From Hyphomicrobiales bacterium (GTDB taxonomy: Bacteria; Pseudomonadota; Alphaproteobacteria; Rhizobiales; Devosiaceae): DNA of 19,668 nucleotides. The notes below the pieces were generated by a model. It ran no database searches, had not been told where the DNA came from, and worked only from the letters and a program-made list of their open reading frames with translations. Positions 8,130 to 15,441 of the stretch are shown piece after piece (the stretch's first letter is position 1; each line of letters opens with the position of its first letter). The DNA is taken from NCBI GenBank assembly GCA_026989045.1, contig JALSJY010000099.1, positions 1 through 19,668 of the forward strand, in the 5' to 3' direction. Both the position numbers and the translations under genes were made by a program.

Positions 8130-8808
8130 TATTATTCTTTCTATTGTCTGTCCATTGATAACCAACAGAGCGGATTGAACGTATATATTGCCCAGCAGCT
8201 TTTCCAAGAATTTGGCGCAAGCGGACAATGGAATTGTCGATTATTCTATTGCTAGGAAATTGGTCAGCGCCGCATAATTCATCTAAAATATCATTGCGGC
8301 TAACGGGGCGCGGGGCTTCTCTTAATAAGATGCTTAAAAGTTTAAAATCTCTATTTGAAAGAAAAGTAATTTTCCCCTCACTATCGCTAACCGACATATT
8401 ATCTAAATTTATTATTCTATCTGCACATGCAATGGTTTGGGGTAGACGCTGATGATCTTTAAACACATGCTGAACCCGCAAAAGCAATTCTTTAAATGCG
8501 AATGGTTTTGGAATATATTCACAAGCCCCTAACTCATATCCCCTAAGGCGCTCATCTGCTGAGCTTTGTGCAGTTAGAAATAAAAATGGTGTGGGAATTT
8601 TATTTCTCATAGAGGCCGCAAATTCAAAACCAGAACCATCAGGAAGACCAACATCTAAAATTAGCAGATCAAAACTATATTTTTTCAGCTCAACATTGGC
8701 TTTTTTAATACTATTTGCCCAGACAACTTTATAGCCAGCATCTTTTAGGCGCTCACAAAGCGTTGCACCTAAGGACTGATCATCTTCAAGGAGGAGGAGC
8801 TTATTCAC
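8122..8808 (-). CDS. OmpR/PhoB-family response regulator in heme operon (HemR-like)
   Basis: A 228-residue regulator with a receiver domain (about 1-118) and a winged-helix DNA-binding domain (about 128-225). Receiver residues are all present: acidic D9/D10, phosphoacceptor D52 in LLILDVGLPDGSG, T79, and K101 in IPKPFAF. The C-terminal domain shows FLSNRDFKLLSILL and RIIDNSIVRLRQIL...IRSVGYQW, the recognition helix and wing of OmpR-type regulators. It follows the kinase gene with an ATGA overlap and precedes hemE with an 8-base overlap. The same position, between hemL and hemE, is held by the regulator HemR (formerly Rrlep) in the Leptospira heme operon as I remember it. Control of heme genes is likely, and a matching tandem site lies upstream of the first gene (14346-14361). 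Identity with HemR is inferred from context. Confidence 0.9.
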   Translation of the reverse strand: MNKLLLLEDDQSLGATLCERLKDAGYKVVWANSIKKANVELKKYSFDLLILDVGLPDGSGFEFAASMRNKIPTPFLFLTAQSSADERLRGYELGACEYIPKPFAFKELLLRVQHVFKDHQRLPQTIACADRIINLDNMSVSDSEGKITFLSNRDFKLLSILLREAPRPVSRNDILDELCGADQFPSNRIIDNSIVRLRQILGKAAGQYIRSIRSVGYQWTDNRKNNND

Positions 8809-9659
8809 GTTTTTTGTGCCTTTAAAAAAGTAAGTTTCACAATAAAACCTTTTGAATTATCACTGGAGGGAAAGTTAACTTCACCCCTCATTTTTTGTAT
8901 TAGCTTGTCCACCAAGTATAAACCAATGCCAGCATTATTATTGATATTTGTAAGCGTTGATAATTGAGCTAATTGCTTGCGTGAACCTTTAAAGCCAGAG
9001 CCATTATCGCTAATTATAATTGTAATTTTATCGTGCTCACTATCATCTGTTTCAATTGATATTCTAGTTGCACTTCCATGTTTCACTGCATTGTTAAAAA
9101 TATTTTGAAAAATTATTTCAAGTGTTCTTCGATCACCATGAATAATATGATCATGCTCTAAAGAAACTTCTATATCTGGCTCGTGAAAACGCACCCTGCT
9201 TATTATATCTGATAATAAAATATCCTCTAAATAAAGACTTGATATATTTAGCTTTGATAATTCTAATGAATTTTCAAGCTTCATTTGCAATCTACGACTA
9301 TCTCTTTCTAGTCGTGAAATTAAGGAGTTTTCTTCGCCCTGATATTTGTCTTTTATTGCCCCAACCTGCATCTGCAAAGAGGTCATTGAATTTTTTAAAT
9401 CATGATTAAAAGCCAAATAGAAGTCATTGAGTGTGCGATAGGATTTTCTCTCCTTATAAATCAAATAAACAATGGCTATTCCACCAGCTAACAGTGCAAT
9501 AACAAGCGAAAACCCCTCCCATTTGAGCATGGAGCGAATGTTATCTGGTGCATTTAATTCTATCTGAGCCCACGCATGAACAAACCACCAAACAACTAAT
9601 GAAATGGTAAAAATAAGCCAGATAATTGCAATTGTTACTTTTATTTTAAAATTGTTCAT
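8805..9659 (-). CDS. Sensor histidine kinase with minimal sensor region (HemK/Hklep-like)
   Basis: A compact 284-residue kinase. Two membrane helices (about 8-28 and 49-68) enclose a periplasmic stretch of only about 20 residues, so there is no room for a folded sensor domain, and no PAS or HAMP domain is visible. The phosphorylated histidine is H86 in NHDLKNSMTSL, followed by a dimerisation helix, the N box around N190 (IFQNIFNNAVKHG), the G1 box SDNGSGF (D218) and G2 NAGIGLYLV. It overlaps hemL and the response-regulator gene by 4 bases on each side (ATGA). The signal may be sensed in or at the membrane, possibly heme or a linked redox state; that is inference. It corresponds in position to Leptospira HemK (Hklep), not to the release-factor methyltransferase also once called HemK. 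Confidence 0.88.
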   Translation of the reverse strand: MNNFKIKVTIAIIWLIFTISLVVWWFVHAWAQIELNAPDNIRSMLKWEGFSLVIALLAGGIAIVYLIYKERKSYRTLNDFYLAFNHDLKNSMTSLQMQVGAIKDKYQGEENSLISRLERDSRRLQMKLENSLELSKLNISSLYLEDILLSDIISRVRFHEPDIEVSLEHDHIIHGDRRTLEIIFQNIFNNAVKHGSATRISIETDDSEHDKITIIISDNGSGFKGSRKQLAQLSTLTNINNNAGIGLYLVDKLIQKMRGEVNFPSSDNSKGFIVKLTFLKAQKT

Positions 9660-10942
9660 TGCTTAAAATTTCTAAAGGCAATTTCAAATTTTAGCAAAGC
9701 AGTTTCAATTATTTTGTCATCATGAGCATGCGACATAAACATCACCTCATATCCACTTGGAGCAATATAAATGCCTTGTTTTAATAGCTCTGAGAAAAGC
9801 GATTTGAATTGAGTTTGCATATCTTGCGGCAAATCAGCAGGCGAGTTTATTTCCTTATCCATCGCATTAGGGCAAAGCCAAATAAGCGATCCTTCTTGAA
9901 CTAGTTTAATATTTTTACCAGCTTTATTTATTAAATCTCTAAGTGCATTTGCAAAGTCAGCCGAGCGTTTATTCAAGACCTCGTAGTGATCAGACTTGGC
10001 GGCCTTTTTAAGTGTTGCAAGTCCCGCTCGCATGCTAATGGGGTTGGCGCTTAAAGTGCCTGCCTGATATACTGAGCCAAGAGGCGCTGTTTGATCCATT
10101 ATATCTGCTCGACCACCAAAAGCACCAACAGGAAAGCCACCACCAATAATCTTGCCATAAGTTACAAGGTCTGGAGTAATATTTGTTATCTCCGCCATGC
10201 CACCAAGTGCCATACGAAAGCCAGTGATTACTTCATCAAAAATTAGCAAACTATCATTTTGCTTGGTTATTTCTCTTAGTTTTTTTAAAAACTCTAGCTC
10301 TAATGGCAAAAGACCAAAATTTGCAGGCAATGGCTCAATAATAACAGCCGCAATATTTTTTGCTTCATTTTCAAATAACTTTATTAAAGCGGTCTCATCT
10401 CCAAGTGGTAAAACCAATGTATCTGCTGCTTGATTATCTGTAACGCCAGAGCTTGAAGAGGCAGCTGTTCCATCAGCTAAACCAGAGCCAGCCTTAACCA
10501 ACATACTATCGACATGACCATGATAGCAGCCATCAAATTTTACAATTTTATCACGCTTTGTAAAACCACGAGCCAGACGAAGCGCACTCATTACTGCTTC
10601 TGTGCCTGAATTTACAAAACGCACTTTTTCAAGAGGTTCAATATTATCAACCATCCATTCAGCTAGTTCTAAAGAATAGGGATCTGCTGCTCCTAACGTC
10701 CAAACATCATCAATAGCTTTATTGATTTCAACTTGTACATCTTTATCTCTATGACCTAAAATTAGCGGGCCAAAGCTTTGGCAAAAATCGATATATTCAT
10801 TACCCTGCACATCAGTGATGCTTGCTCCTTGTGCGGATTTAAAAAATATTGGCGCACGCCCCATGCCTTTAAATGATCGAACTGGGCTATGAACTCCACC
10901 TGGTGTTACCTTTAAAGAGCGTTCAAATAATTCTTGTGTCAT
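9656..10942 (-). CDS. hemL: Glutamate-1-semialdehyde 2,1-aminomutase
   Basis: A 428-residue class III PLP aminotransferase-fold enzyme, the second step of the C5 route, turning glutamate-1-semialdehyde into 5-aminolevulinate. Specific signatures are TPGGVHSPVRSF near the start, RFVNSGTEAVMSALRLAR (108-125), GCYHGHVDSMLVKAGSG (138-154), FDEVITGFR (235-243) and the PLP lysine K264 in TYGKIIGGGFPVGAFGG. The HSPVR and GHVDSML motifs separate it from ornithine or DAPA aminotransferases. Length is normal and the frame is intact. It overlaps hemB upstream and the kinase gene downstream by 4 bases each. Alphaproteobacteria with ALAS do not need this enzyme, so its presence with a GluTR gene in the same operon is the main oddity of the window. 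Confidence 0.96.
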   Translation of the reverse strand: MTQELFERSLKVTPGGVHSPVRSFKGMGRAPIFFKSAQGASITDVQGNEYIDFCQSFGPLILGHRDKDVQVEINKAIDDVWTLGAADPYSLELAEWMVDNIEPLEKVRFVNSGTEAVMSALRLARGFTKRDKIVKFDGCYHGHVDSMLVKAGSGLADGTAASSSSGVTDNQAADTLVLPLGDETALIKLFENEAKNIAAVIIEPLPANFGLLPLELEFLKKLREITKQNDSLLIFDEVITGFRMALGGMAEITNITPDLVTYGKIIGGGFPVGAFGGRADIMDQTAPLGSVYQAGTLSANPISMRAGLATLKKAAKSDHYEVLNKRSADFANALRDLINKAGKNIKLVQEGSLIWLCPNAMDKEINSPADLPQDMQTQFKSLFSELLKQGIYIAPSGYEVMFMSHAHDDKIIETALLKFEIAFRNFKQ

Positions 10943-11904
10943 GTTTTTGATAATCCTAAATCAAGCGCCTTTCGAGCACCATAAGTGATAATATATTGAG
11001 CGCCTGCACGGGAGAAAACCTGCCATGTTTCAAGCAATGCTTTATCAAAATCACTAAGACCTTCTTTTGCTAAAAGCACTAATGAGGCATATTCCCCGCT
11101 AACCTGATAAACACCAACTGGCAACTTATTCTGACGCTTAATTGGACTTAAAAGATCAATGGAAGACATGCCCGGTTTTAGCATTAGCAAGTCTGCGCCT
11201 TCGCTTGCACAGCGCTGACTTGCGCCAAGCGCATCATTTTTATTTCTTACATCAATTTGATACTGTTTCCTATCGCCAAAAGAGGGTGTAGAATTAGCTG
11301 CTCCTCTAAAAGGGCCATAGAACTGACTGGCAAATTTGGTTGAATAAGACATGATTGGAATATTTACATGAGCATTTTTATCAAGAATATTGCGAATTGC
11401 CCCAACCCGCCCGTCCATCATATCACTTGGCGCGATGCCATCGGCTCCAGCATCAGCATAAGCAAGCGCATAATCGCTTAATGCTAAAAGTGAAGCTTCT
11501 AAATCAATTATTCCCCTTTGCTTTTTATCTTGATGAAAAATACAACAATGCCCATCAACAGAAGAAGAGCAAAGACAGGTATCAACCCATAGGTGTAAAT
11601 CATTTCCAAAACGCTGTTTTATTGCCCTTACAATTTGTGCGCCAGAATCTGCATTTATACCCTTTTTTTCTGGCACGCTAAAAAGCATGAATTGACGAAC
11701 TGCTTTTTCTAAATCGCTTTCAATTTGCTTTAAGCCAGCATCAATCCCCATTTTATTATTTCCATCAAGACCAAGAATAGCCTCCTCGCCCTTCAAGCCT
11801 TCAATAATAAAAATAGGTTGAATAAGTTTTGATATGCTAAGTCCGTTTTGTGCCAATAATTCACGAATATGTGGATTTGCTCTATTGCGCATTAAATGTT
11901 TCAT
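10939..11904 (-). CDS. hemB: Porphobilinogen synthase (delta-aminolevulinic acid dehydratase)
   Basis: A 321-residue enzyme joining two 5-aminolevulinate molecules into porphobilinogen, where the C4 and C5 routes meet. The two Schiff-base lysines are K190 (MSYSTKFASQFYGPFR) and K243 (LMLKPGMSSIDLL). The metal site VDTCLCSSSVDGHC (C110, C112, C120) is of the cysteine-rich zinc type, whereas many alphaproteobacterial enzymes, such as those of Bradyrhizobium and Rhodobacter, have an aspartate-rich, magnesium-dependent or metal-independent site instead. That difference supports a foreign origin for the gene. Start and stop overlap hemC and hemL by 4 bases (ATGA at both ends). Confidence 0.96.
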   Translation of the reverse strand: MKHLMRNRANPHIRELLAQNGLSISKLIQPIFIIEGLKGEEAILGLDGNNKMGIDAGLKQIESDLEKAVRQFMLFSVPEKKGINADSGAQIVRAIKQRFGNDLHLWVDTCLCSSSVDGHCCIFHQDKKQRGIIDLEASLLALSDYALAYADAGADGIAPSDMMDGRVGAIRNILDKNAHVNIPIMSYSTKFASQFYGPFRGAANSTPSFGDRKQYQIDVRNKNDALGASQRCASEGADLLMLKPGMSSIDLLSPIKRQNKLPVGVYQVSGEYASLVLLAKEGLSDFDKALLETWQVFSRAGAQYIITYGARKALDLGLSKT

Positions 11905-13421
11905 TTGCTTATCTGGTTAACCCAGTCCTCTTCATTGACAAAAGGAAAAACTCTTCCTTCTCCCACTATAGATGAAATAATTTTATAAGTATGCCCAAGC
12001 CCACAAGAATGAGTAGCGTTTAATATTTCTGGCTTTATTTCAATAGCCCTTTTGAAAGAGGAGCCTGATCGCCAATAAAAATATTTTTCGTTATCCATTT
12101 CAATATCAGACCTGTTGGGCATTAGTCTATAAGTAGCAATGGCAGGAGTTGAGGGGCTATCTTCATGAGTTAATATAAGCCAGTTTAAACTATTCTTGTT
12201 CAAGAGGAATTGTAAATTTCTTTCACAAAAACCACCTAAATTATCATCAACACCATTCACCCAAATATTCTTTTTGGCAAGTTTAAACCAGCTTGCCACA
12301 CCACTAGCCCAAATGGTCTGGCTTTTAATTGCAGATAAATATTCATCTGGAATGTGTGATGAGGCTAATAATAAAACATTAGCATCTGCCATTTTTTTTA
12401 AGGCTTGAGCATCAACCGGAATGGGTTCACGAGTGAATAAATCGCCTAATTGTTTTGGATTAAATATCTCTTGGCTTTTGATATTATTTAGCAGCTTTTT
12501 ATTAGATTCTAAGGTGAAAACCTTAAGGCTTTTTCCCCCCTCAGTTTCCCCTTGAGTTGAAATTATTCGCCCCTGCTCAATTGTGCTTACCCATACGCCA
12601 ATTTTTTGATGACACCCGCCACCATAAGAGGAGAGAATTTGACGCTCTTTTTGCACATCGTTAAATGTCTTGGTGCAATTTATGCCAGATAGAATTTTTG
12701 CTAAATCCTTGCGCTTTGATGCAATTTCAACAACCAAAGCCCCTTGTGCAGCAGCTGGCGGGTTAACGCTTGCAGGTAACACCATCCATTCACATTGTTC
12801 TATTGCTTGGCGAATTTTATTAGCACTTTGATCAAAATTATCATCAGGCTGATTATAATCGCTGGCAGATAAAAGCCTATCAATAGCAGCCTTTGCAACA
12901 ATTAAGCCATCGGCCTCAAGTTTAAGTAATTTATCTAATCTTGTTTGAATATTACCTCTAACATCTTCAAAAGTAATATTTTTCAACCCATTTGGAAAAG
13001 CCTTTTTTAAAAAACCTTCCAAATTAAACATTCTACGTGGAGAGGAGGAAAGAAGGCGCAATTGTTTTGTTCTTTTAACACCTTTAATAGCGGTTTTTTT
13101 CACCAACAATAAATCTTTGTGATCTGCTCTTGGTAAACTTGCTGCCAAGATAGTGTCTTCATCCATTTGGGTTGGCAGATCTTTCCATGAATGCACCACC
13201 ATATCTATATTACCCTGAATAAGATCTGCTCTAAAATCCTGAGTGAAAACACCCTGCGAGGGCATTTTCCACAAGGGGTCATCTTGGTTTTGATCTCCAA
13301 GTGAAGAACTAAAGTGATATTTTATTTCAATATTAGAATGGTGTTTTTTAAGAGCATCACCAACCATATAGGCCTGAAGGCGAGCAAGGTCGCTCTTTCG
13401 GCTAGCAATGTTTATGAGCAT
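11901..13421 (-). CDS. hemC: HemC-HemD fusion: porphobilinogen deaminase with a short C-terminal uroporphyrinogen III synthase-like domain
   Basis: With the ATG at 13421 (strong GGGAGG site 7 bases upstream) the protein has 506 residues, far longer than the roughly 310 of HemC alone. Residues 1 to about 310 are porphobilinogen deaminase: ASRKSDLARLQAYMV, HSWKDLP (D81 catalytic), SSSPRR, RGNIQTRL, NPPAAAQGALVVE, and the cofactor cysteine C270 in YGGGCHQKIG. Residues about 340-506 hold alternating strands and helices (NVLLLASS, ASGVASWFKLAKK, NWLILTHED, HSCGLGHTYKIISSIVGEGR) that look like a reduced HemD, about 165 residues against the usual 240-260. HemD sequences are poorly conserved, so this part is inferred from position and from the HemC-HemD bifunctional protein I remember from Leptospira. 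The start overlaps the GluTR gene by 20 bases. Confidence 0.9.
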   Translation of the reverse strand: MLINIASRKSDLARLQAYMVGDALKKHHSNIEIKYHFSSSLGDQNQDDPLWKMPSQGVFTQDFRADLIQGNIDMVVHSWKDLPTQMDEDTILAASLPRADHKDLLLVKKTAIKGVKRTKQLRLLSSSPRRMFNLEGFLKKAFPNGLKNITFEDVRGNIQTRLDKLLKLEADGLIVAKAAIDRLLSASDYNQPDDNFDQSANKIRQAIEQCEWMVLPASVNPPAAAQGALVVEIASKRKDLAKILSGINCTKTFNDVQKERQILSSYGGGCHQKIGVWVSTIEQGRIISTQGETEGGKSLKVFTLESNKKLLNNIKSQEIFNPKQLGDLFTREPIPVDAQALKKMADANVLLLASSHIPDEYLSAIKSQTIWASGVASWFKLAKKNIWVNGVDDNLGGFCERNLQFLLNKNSLNWLILTHEDSPSTPAIATYRLMPNRSDIEMDNEKYFYWRSGSSFKRAIEIKPEILNATHSCGLGHTYKIISSIVGEGRVFPFVNEEDWVNQISK

Positions 13422-14313
13422 ATATATCCTCCCAGCCAAACGGCCTAAAATGACGCACAGAAAATCTTTTTGCACTTAATGTTGAAATATGATGTTTGGC
13501 ATTAGTAATCTGAGTTTGGAGCAGTTTGGAAGTTTTTTCAATCTGAATGAATAAATCGTCAAGCGTTACCAATTTGCAATCAACATCAAGCCGCTCATCT
13601 GACGTTTGATCACGCAAATCTATAATGATTGATAGTTTATCATTTGATTTTTCTAGCCAGCTAATTATTTCCTTAGTTGAAAGGGGAGCTGCAACAATTA
13701 AAGCCTGCATTGGAGAAGTAGCTGTTTGATCGTTTAATCTAAATATTTTGATATTATTCATCAAACGTGGCTCAATTGTTGCAGCCTTTGCAGGGGAGCG
13801 CAAATACATACTAATTTGGTGAGAACCGTCATTTAGGTAGGGGAGAGCCTTTTGCGCTAGCTGCCCACCGCCAATTATTGCGATATTTTTATAATCATTG
13901 ACAAAATATTTAGTCAGCGATCCATAAGAGCGAAGCCCAACAGAGCTTAAATATTGGTTGCGGATTTCTTTTACATCAATGATTAAATATTGAGCTATGC
14001 GGCGAAATTGATTAAACCATGCTGGATTATTCGTATTCTCATTATTTGCAAAAACCTTAAACTGCCCAAAAACTTCTGTTTCCCCTACAATGCGAGATTC
14101 GAGCCCACATAGAATATTCAAAAGACTTGAATAAGCAGATTTGCCTTTTGTAATATATTTTGGAGAAATATTGCCTAAATCTAGCGCAGGTGTCATCGAG
14201 AGATAAATTTTTCTTTGACAAGTTTCAAATAACACCCATTCCTCTTGGTCAAGCACAGGCGTCTTATCTCCCGAGCTTTTTATAATGTGGCAAATTGTTA
14301 AGTTCTCAATCAT
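13402..14313 (-). CDS. hemA: Short glutamyl-tRNA reductase (C5 pathway)
   Basis: A divergent GluTR of 303 residues against about 420 in Escherichia coli. It would reduce glutamyl-tRNA(Glu) to glutamate-1-semialdehyde with NADPH. Landmarks: catalytic cysteine C32 in LFETCQRKIYLS (E. coli STCNRTE), the signature GLESRIVGETEVFGQFK (70-86), EIRNQYLSSVGLRSYGSL, and the nucleotide fold NIAIIGGGQLAQKAL (143-157). The N-terminus is about 18 residues shorter than usual, and most of the C-terminal dimerisation domain is missing; only the start of the spinal helix remains. The frame has no internal stops, so it looks like a compact family variant, not debris. It is the first gene of the operon. The ATG at 14313 lacks a clear ribosome site. 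It shares the symbol hemA with the unrelated ALAS at 3303. Confidence 0.85.
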   Translation of the reverse strand: MIENLTICHIIKSSGDKTPVLDQEEWVLFETCQRKIYLSMTPALDLGNISPKYITKGKSAYSSLLNILCGLESRIVGETEVFGQFKVFANNENTNNPAWFNQFRRIAQYLIIDVKEIRNQYLSSVGLRSYGSLTKYFVNDYKNIAIIGGGQLAQKALPYLNDGSHQISMYLRSPAKAATIEPRLMNNIKIFRLNDQTATSPMQALIVAAPLSTKEIISWLEKSNDKLSIIIDLRDQTSDERLDVDCKLVTLDDLFIQIEKTSKLLQTQITNAKHHISTLSAKRFSVRHFRPFGWEDIYAHKHC

Positions 14314-14345
14314 AGGAAGAATATAGTTTTTGCAAATTCTGCTTT

Positions 14346-14361
14346 TGTCACAGAATTGTCA
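14346..14361 (-). promoter_or_regulatory. Tandem TGACA-N6-TGACA element (hem-box-like) upstream of the C5 heme operon
   Basis: On the minus strand the sequence reads TGACAATTCTGTGACA: two identical TGACA half-sites with 11 bases from start to start, about one helical turn, as expected for a dimer of an OmpR-type regulator. It ends 32 bases before the hemA (GluTR) ATG. This is exactly the motif I remember for the Leptospira HemR hem-box. It also lies within a 7-base inverted repeat (AATTCTG at 14335-14341 and CAGAATT at 14351-14357), which may be chance. The site is seen directly; the regulator assignment is inference. Confidence 0.7.
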
Positions 14362-14373
14362 GAGAAATTACTG

Positions 14374-14401
14374 AATATATTATTTTTCTCCTGTAATGCA
14401 A
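14374..14401 (-). promoter_or_regulatory. Candidate promoter for the C5 heme operon
   Basis: Minus-strand TTGCAT (14401-14396) and TATATT (14379-14374) are separated by 16 bases. From this promoter the TGACA repeats would lie just after the start point, fitting repression. A second possible -10, TATATT at 14325-14320, would put the repeats near -35, fitting activation, and would start the RNA almost at the ATG. Sequence alone does not decide. Confidence 0.35.
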
Positions 14402-14418
14402 AACTATTTGTGGAGATT

Positions 14419-15441
14419 TTATTTTTGCCAGCCTAATAATTGTTTTTTTATAATTATTTCAATCACGTCCATGCCAATTTCGCTATCATTAAGACAAGGA
14501 ATATAGGCATACTCTTCACCGCCATGCTCCAAAAAGTCATCACGCCCCTCTTGTGCAATTTCTTCTAAGGTCTCTAAACAATCAACCGAAAATGCAGGGG
14601 CTATAATAGCAATTTTTTTAGCGCCCTTCTTTGGTAGTTCAGCCAATATCTCATCTGTATAAGGCTTTAGCCATTCATCTGGACCAAACCTACTTTGAAA
14701 TGAAACTATGATTTTCTCTTCATTCCAGCCTAATTTTTCACGTAATAACCTAGTTGTTTCTAGGCATTGATCATAATATGGATCACCATTATCATAATAG
14801 CTTTGTGGCATGCCGTGATAGGTTGTAACTAATACATCTGGTTCAAATCCAGCGTTTTTAATGCCTTTTAGAATGCTATTGGCCAGAGCATCTATATAGC
14901 TTGGTTCGTTATAATAAGCTGGCAGAGTGCGAATTGCAGGCTGATAGCGCATAGTTTTTAGAACATCAAAAGCTTTATCATTAGCAGTTGCAGTCGTTGG
15001 TGCAGAATATTGCGGGTAAAGAGGGGCTAAGAGAATTCGATCACAACCTTTTGCTTTTAAGGCCTCTAATCTTTCTTTTGTTGAAGGATTGCCATAACGC
15101 ATTCCAATATCAACAATAACTTCAGAGCCCAGGCGTTTTTGTAGTTTTTTTGCTTGTGAATAAGAAATTATTCTTAAGGGGCTATCATTTTTTTCTTTGT
15201 CCCAAATTTTATCATAAAGAGCACCACTTTTTTTTGGCCTAAAAGTTAAAACTATGAAATTTAAAACAAACCACCAAATTATTGGCGCAGTTTCTATAAC
15301 CCTTTTGTCTGAAAGAAACTCTTTAAGATAACGACGCATTGAGAAATAATCAGTTGCATCAGGCGTTCCAAGATTTAAAAGTAAAATTCCAACTTTTTCA
15401 GGTGTGGCAATAGTTTTATTAGTAAGTATTTTTTGTGACAT
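14419..15441 (-). CDS. hemH: Ferrochelatase
   Basis: A 340-residue enzyme that inserts ferrous iron into protoporphyrin IX, the last step to protoheme. Catalytic H209 lies in VTTYHGMPQSY and the acidic partner E290 in DCLETLEEIA. FQSRFGPDEWLKPYT and LLAPLYPQYSAPTTAT are classic ferrochelatase motifs. The N-terminal stretch LLLNLGTPDATDYFSMRRYL is typical of rhizobial enzymes as I remember them, so this gene looks native, unlike the operon after it. It lies 105 bases upstream of hemA (GluTR) on the same strand, and that gap holds the hem-box-like element; read-through from hemH is possible because no hairpin terminator separates them. In Leptospira hemH is at the far end of the operon, so its position here differs. 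A plausible promoter is TTGTGA (15499-15494) with TATTAT (15475-15470). Confidence 0.95.
   Translation of the reverse strand: MSQKILTNKTIATPEKVGILLLNLGTPDATDYFSMRRYLKEFLSDKRVIETAPIIWWFVLNFIVLTFRPKKSGALYDKIWDKEKNDSPLRIISYSQAKKLQKRLGSEVIVDIGMRYGNPSTKERLEALKAKGCDRILLAPLYPQYSAPTTATANDKAFDVLKTMRYQPAIRTLPAYYNEPSYIDALANSILKGIKNAGFEPDVLVTTYHGMPQSYYDNGDPYYDQCLETTRLLREKLGWNEEKIIVSFQSRFGPDEWLKPYTDEILAELPKKGAKKIAIIAPAFSVDCLETLEEIAQEGRDDFLEHGGEEYAYIPCLNDSEIGMDVIEIIIKKQLLGWQK

Noticed and set aside
13402..14313. GluTR gene as a pseudogene because it is short
   Set aside because: The frame has no internal stop, both catalytic and nucleotide-binding motifs are kept, and the overlap with hemC is precise, so a compact functional form is more likely.
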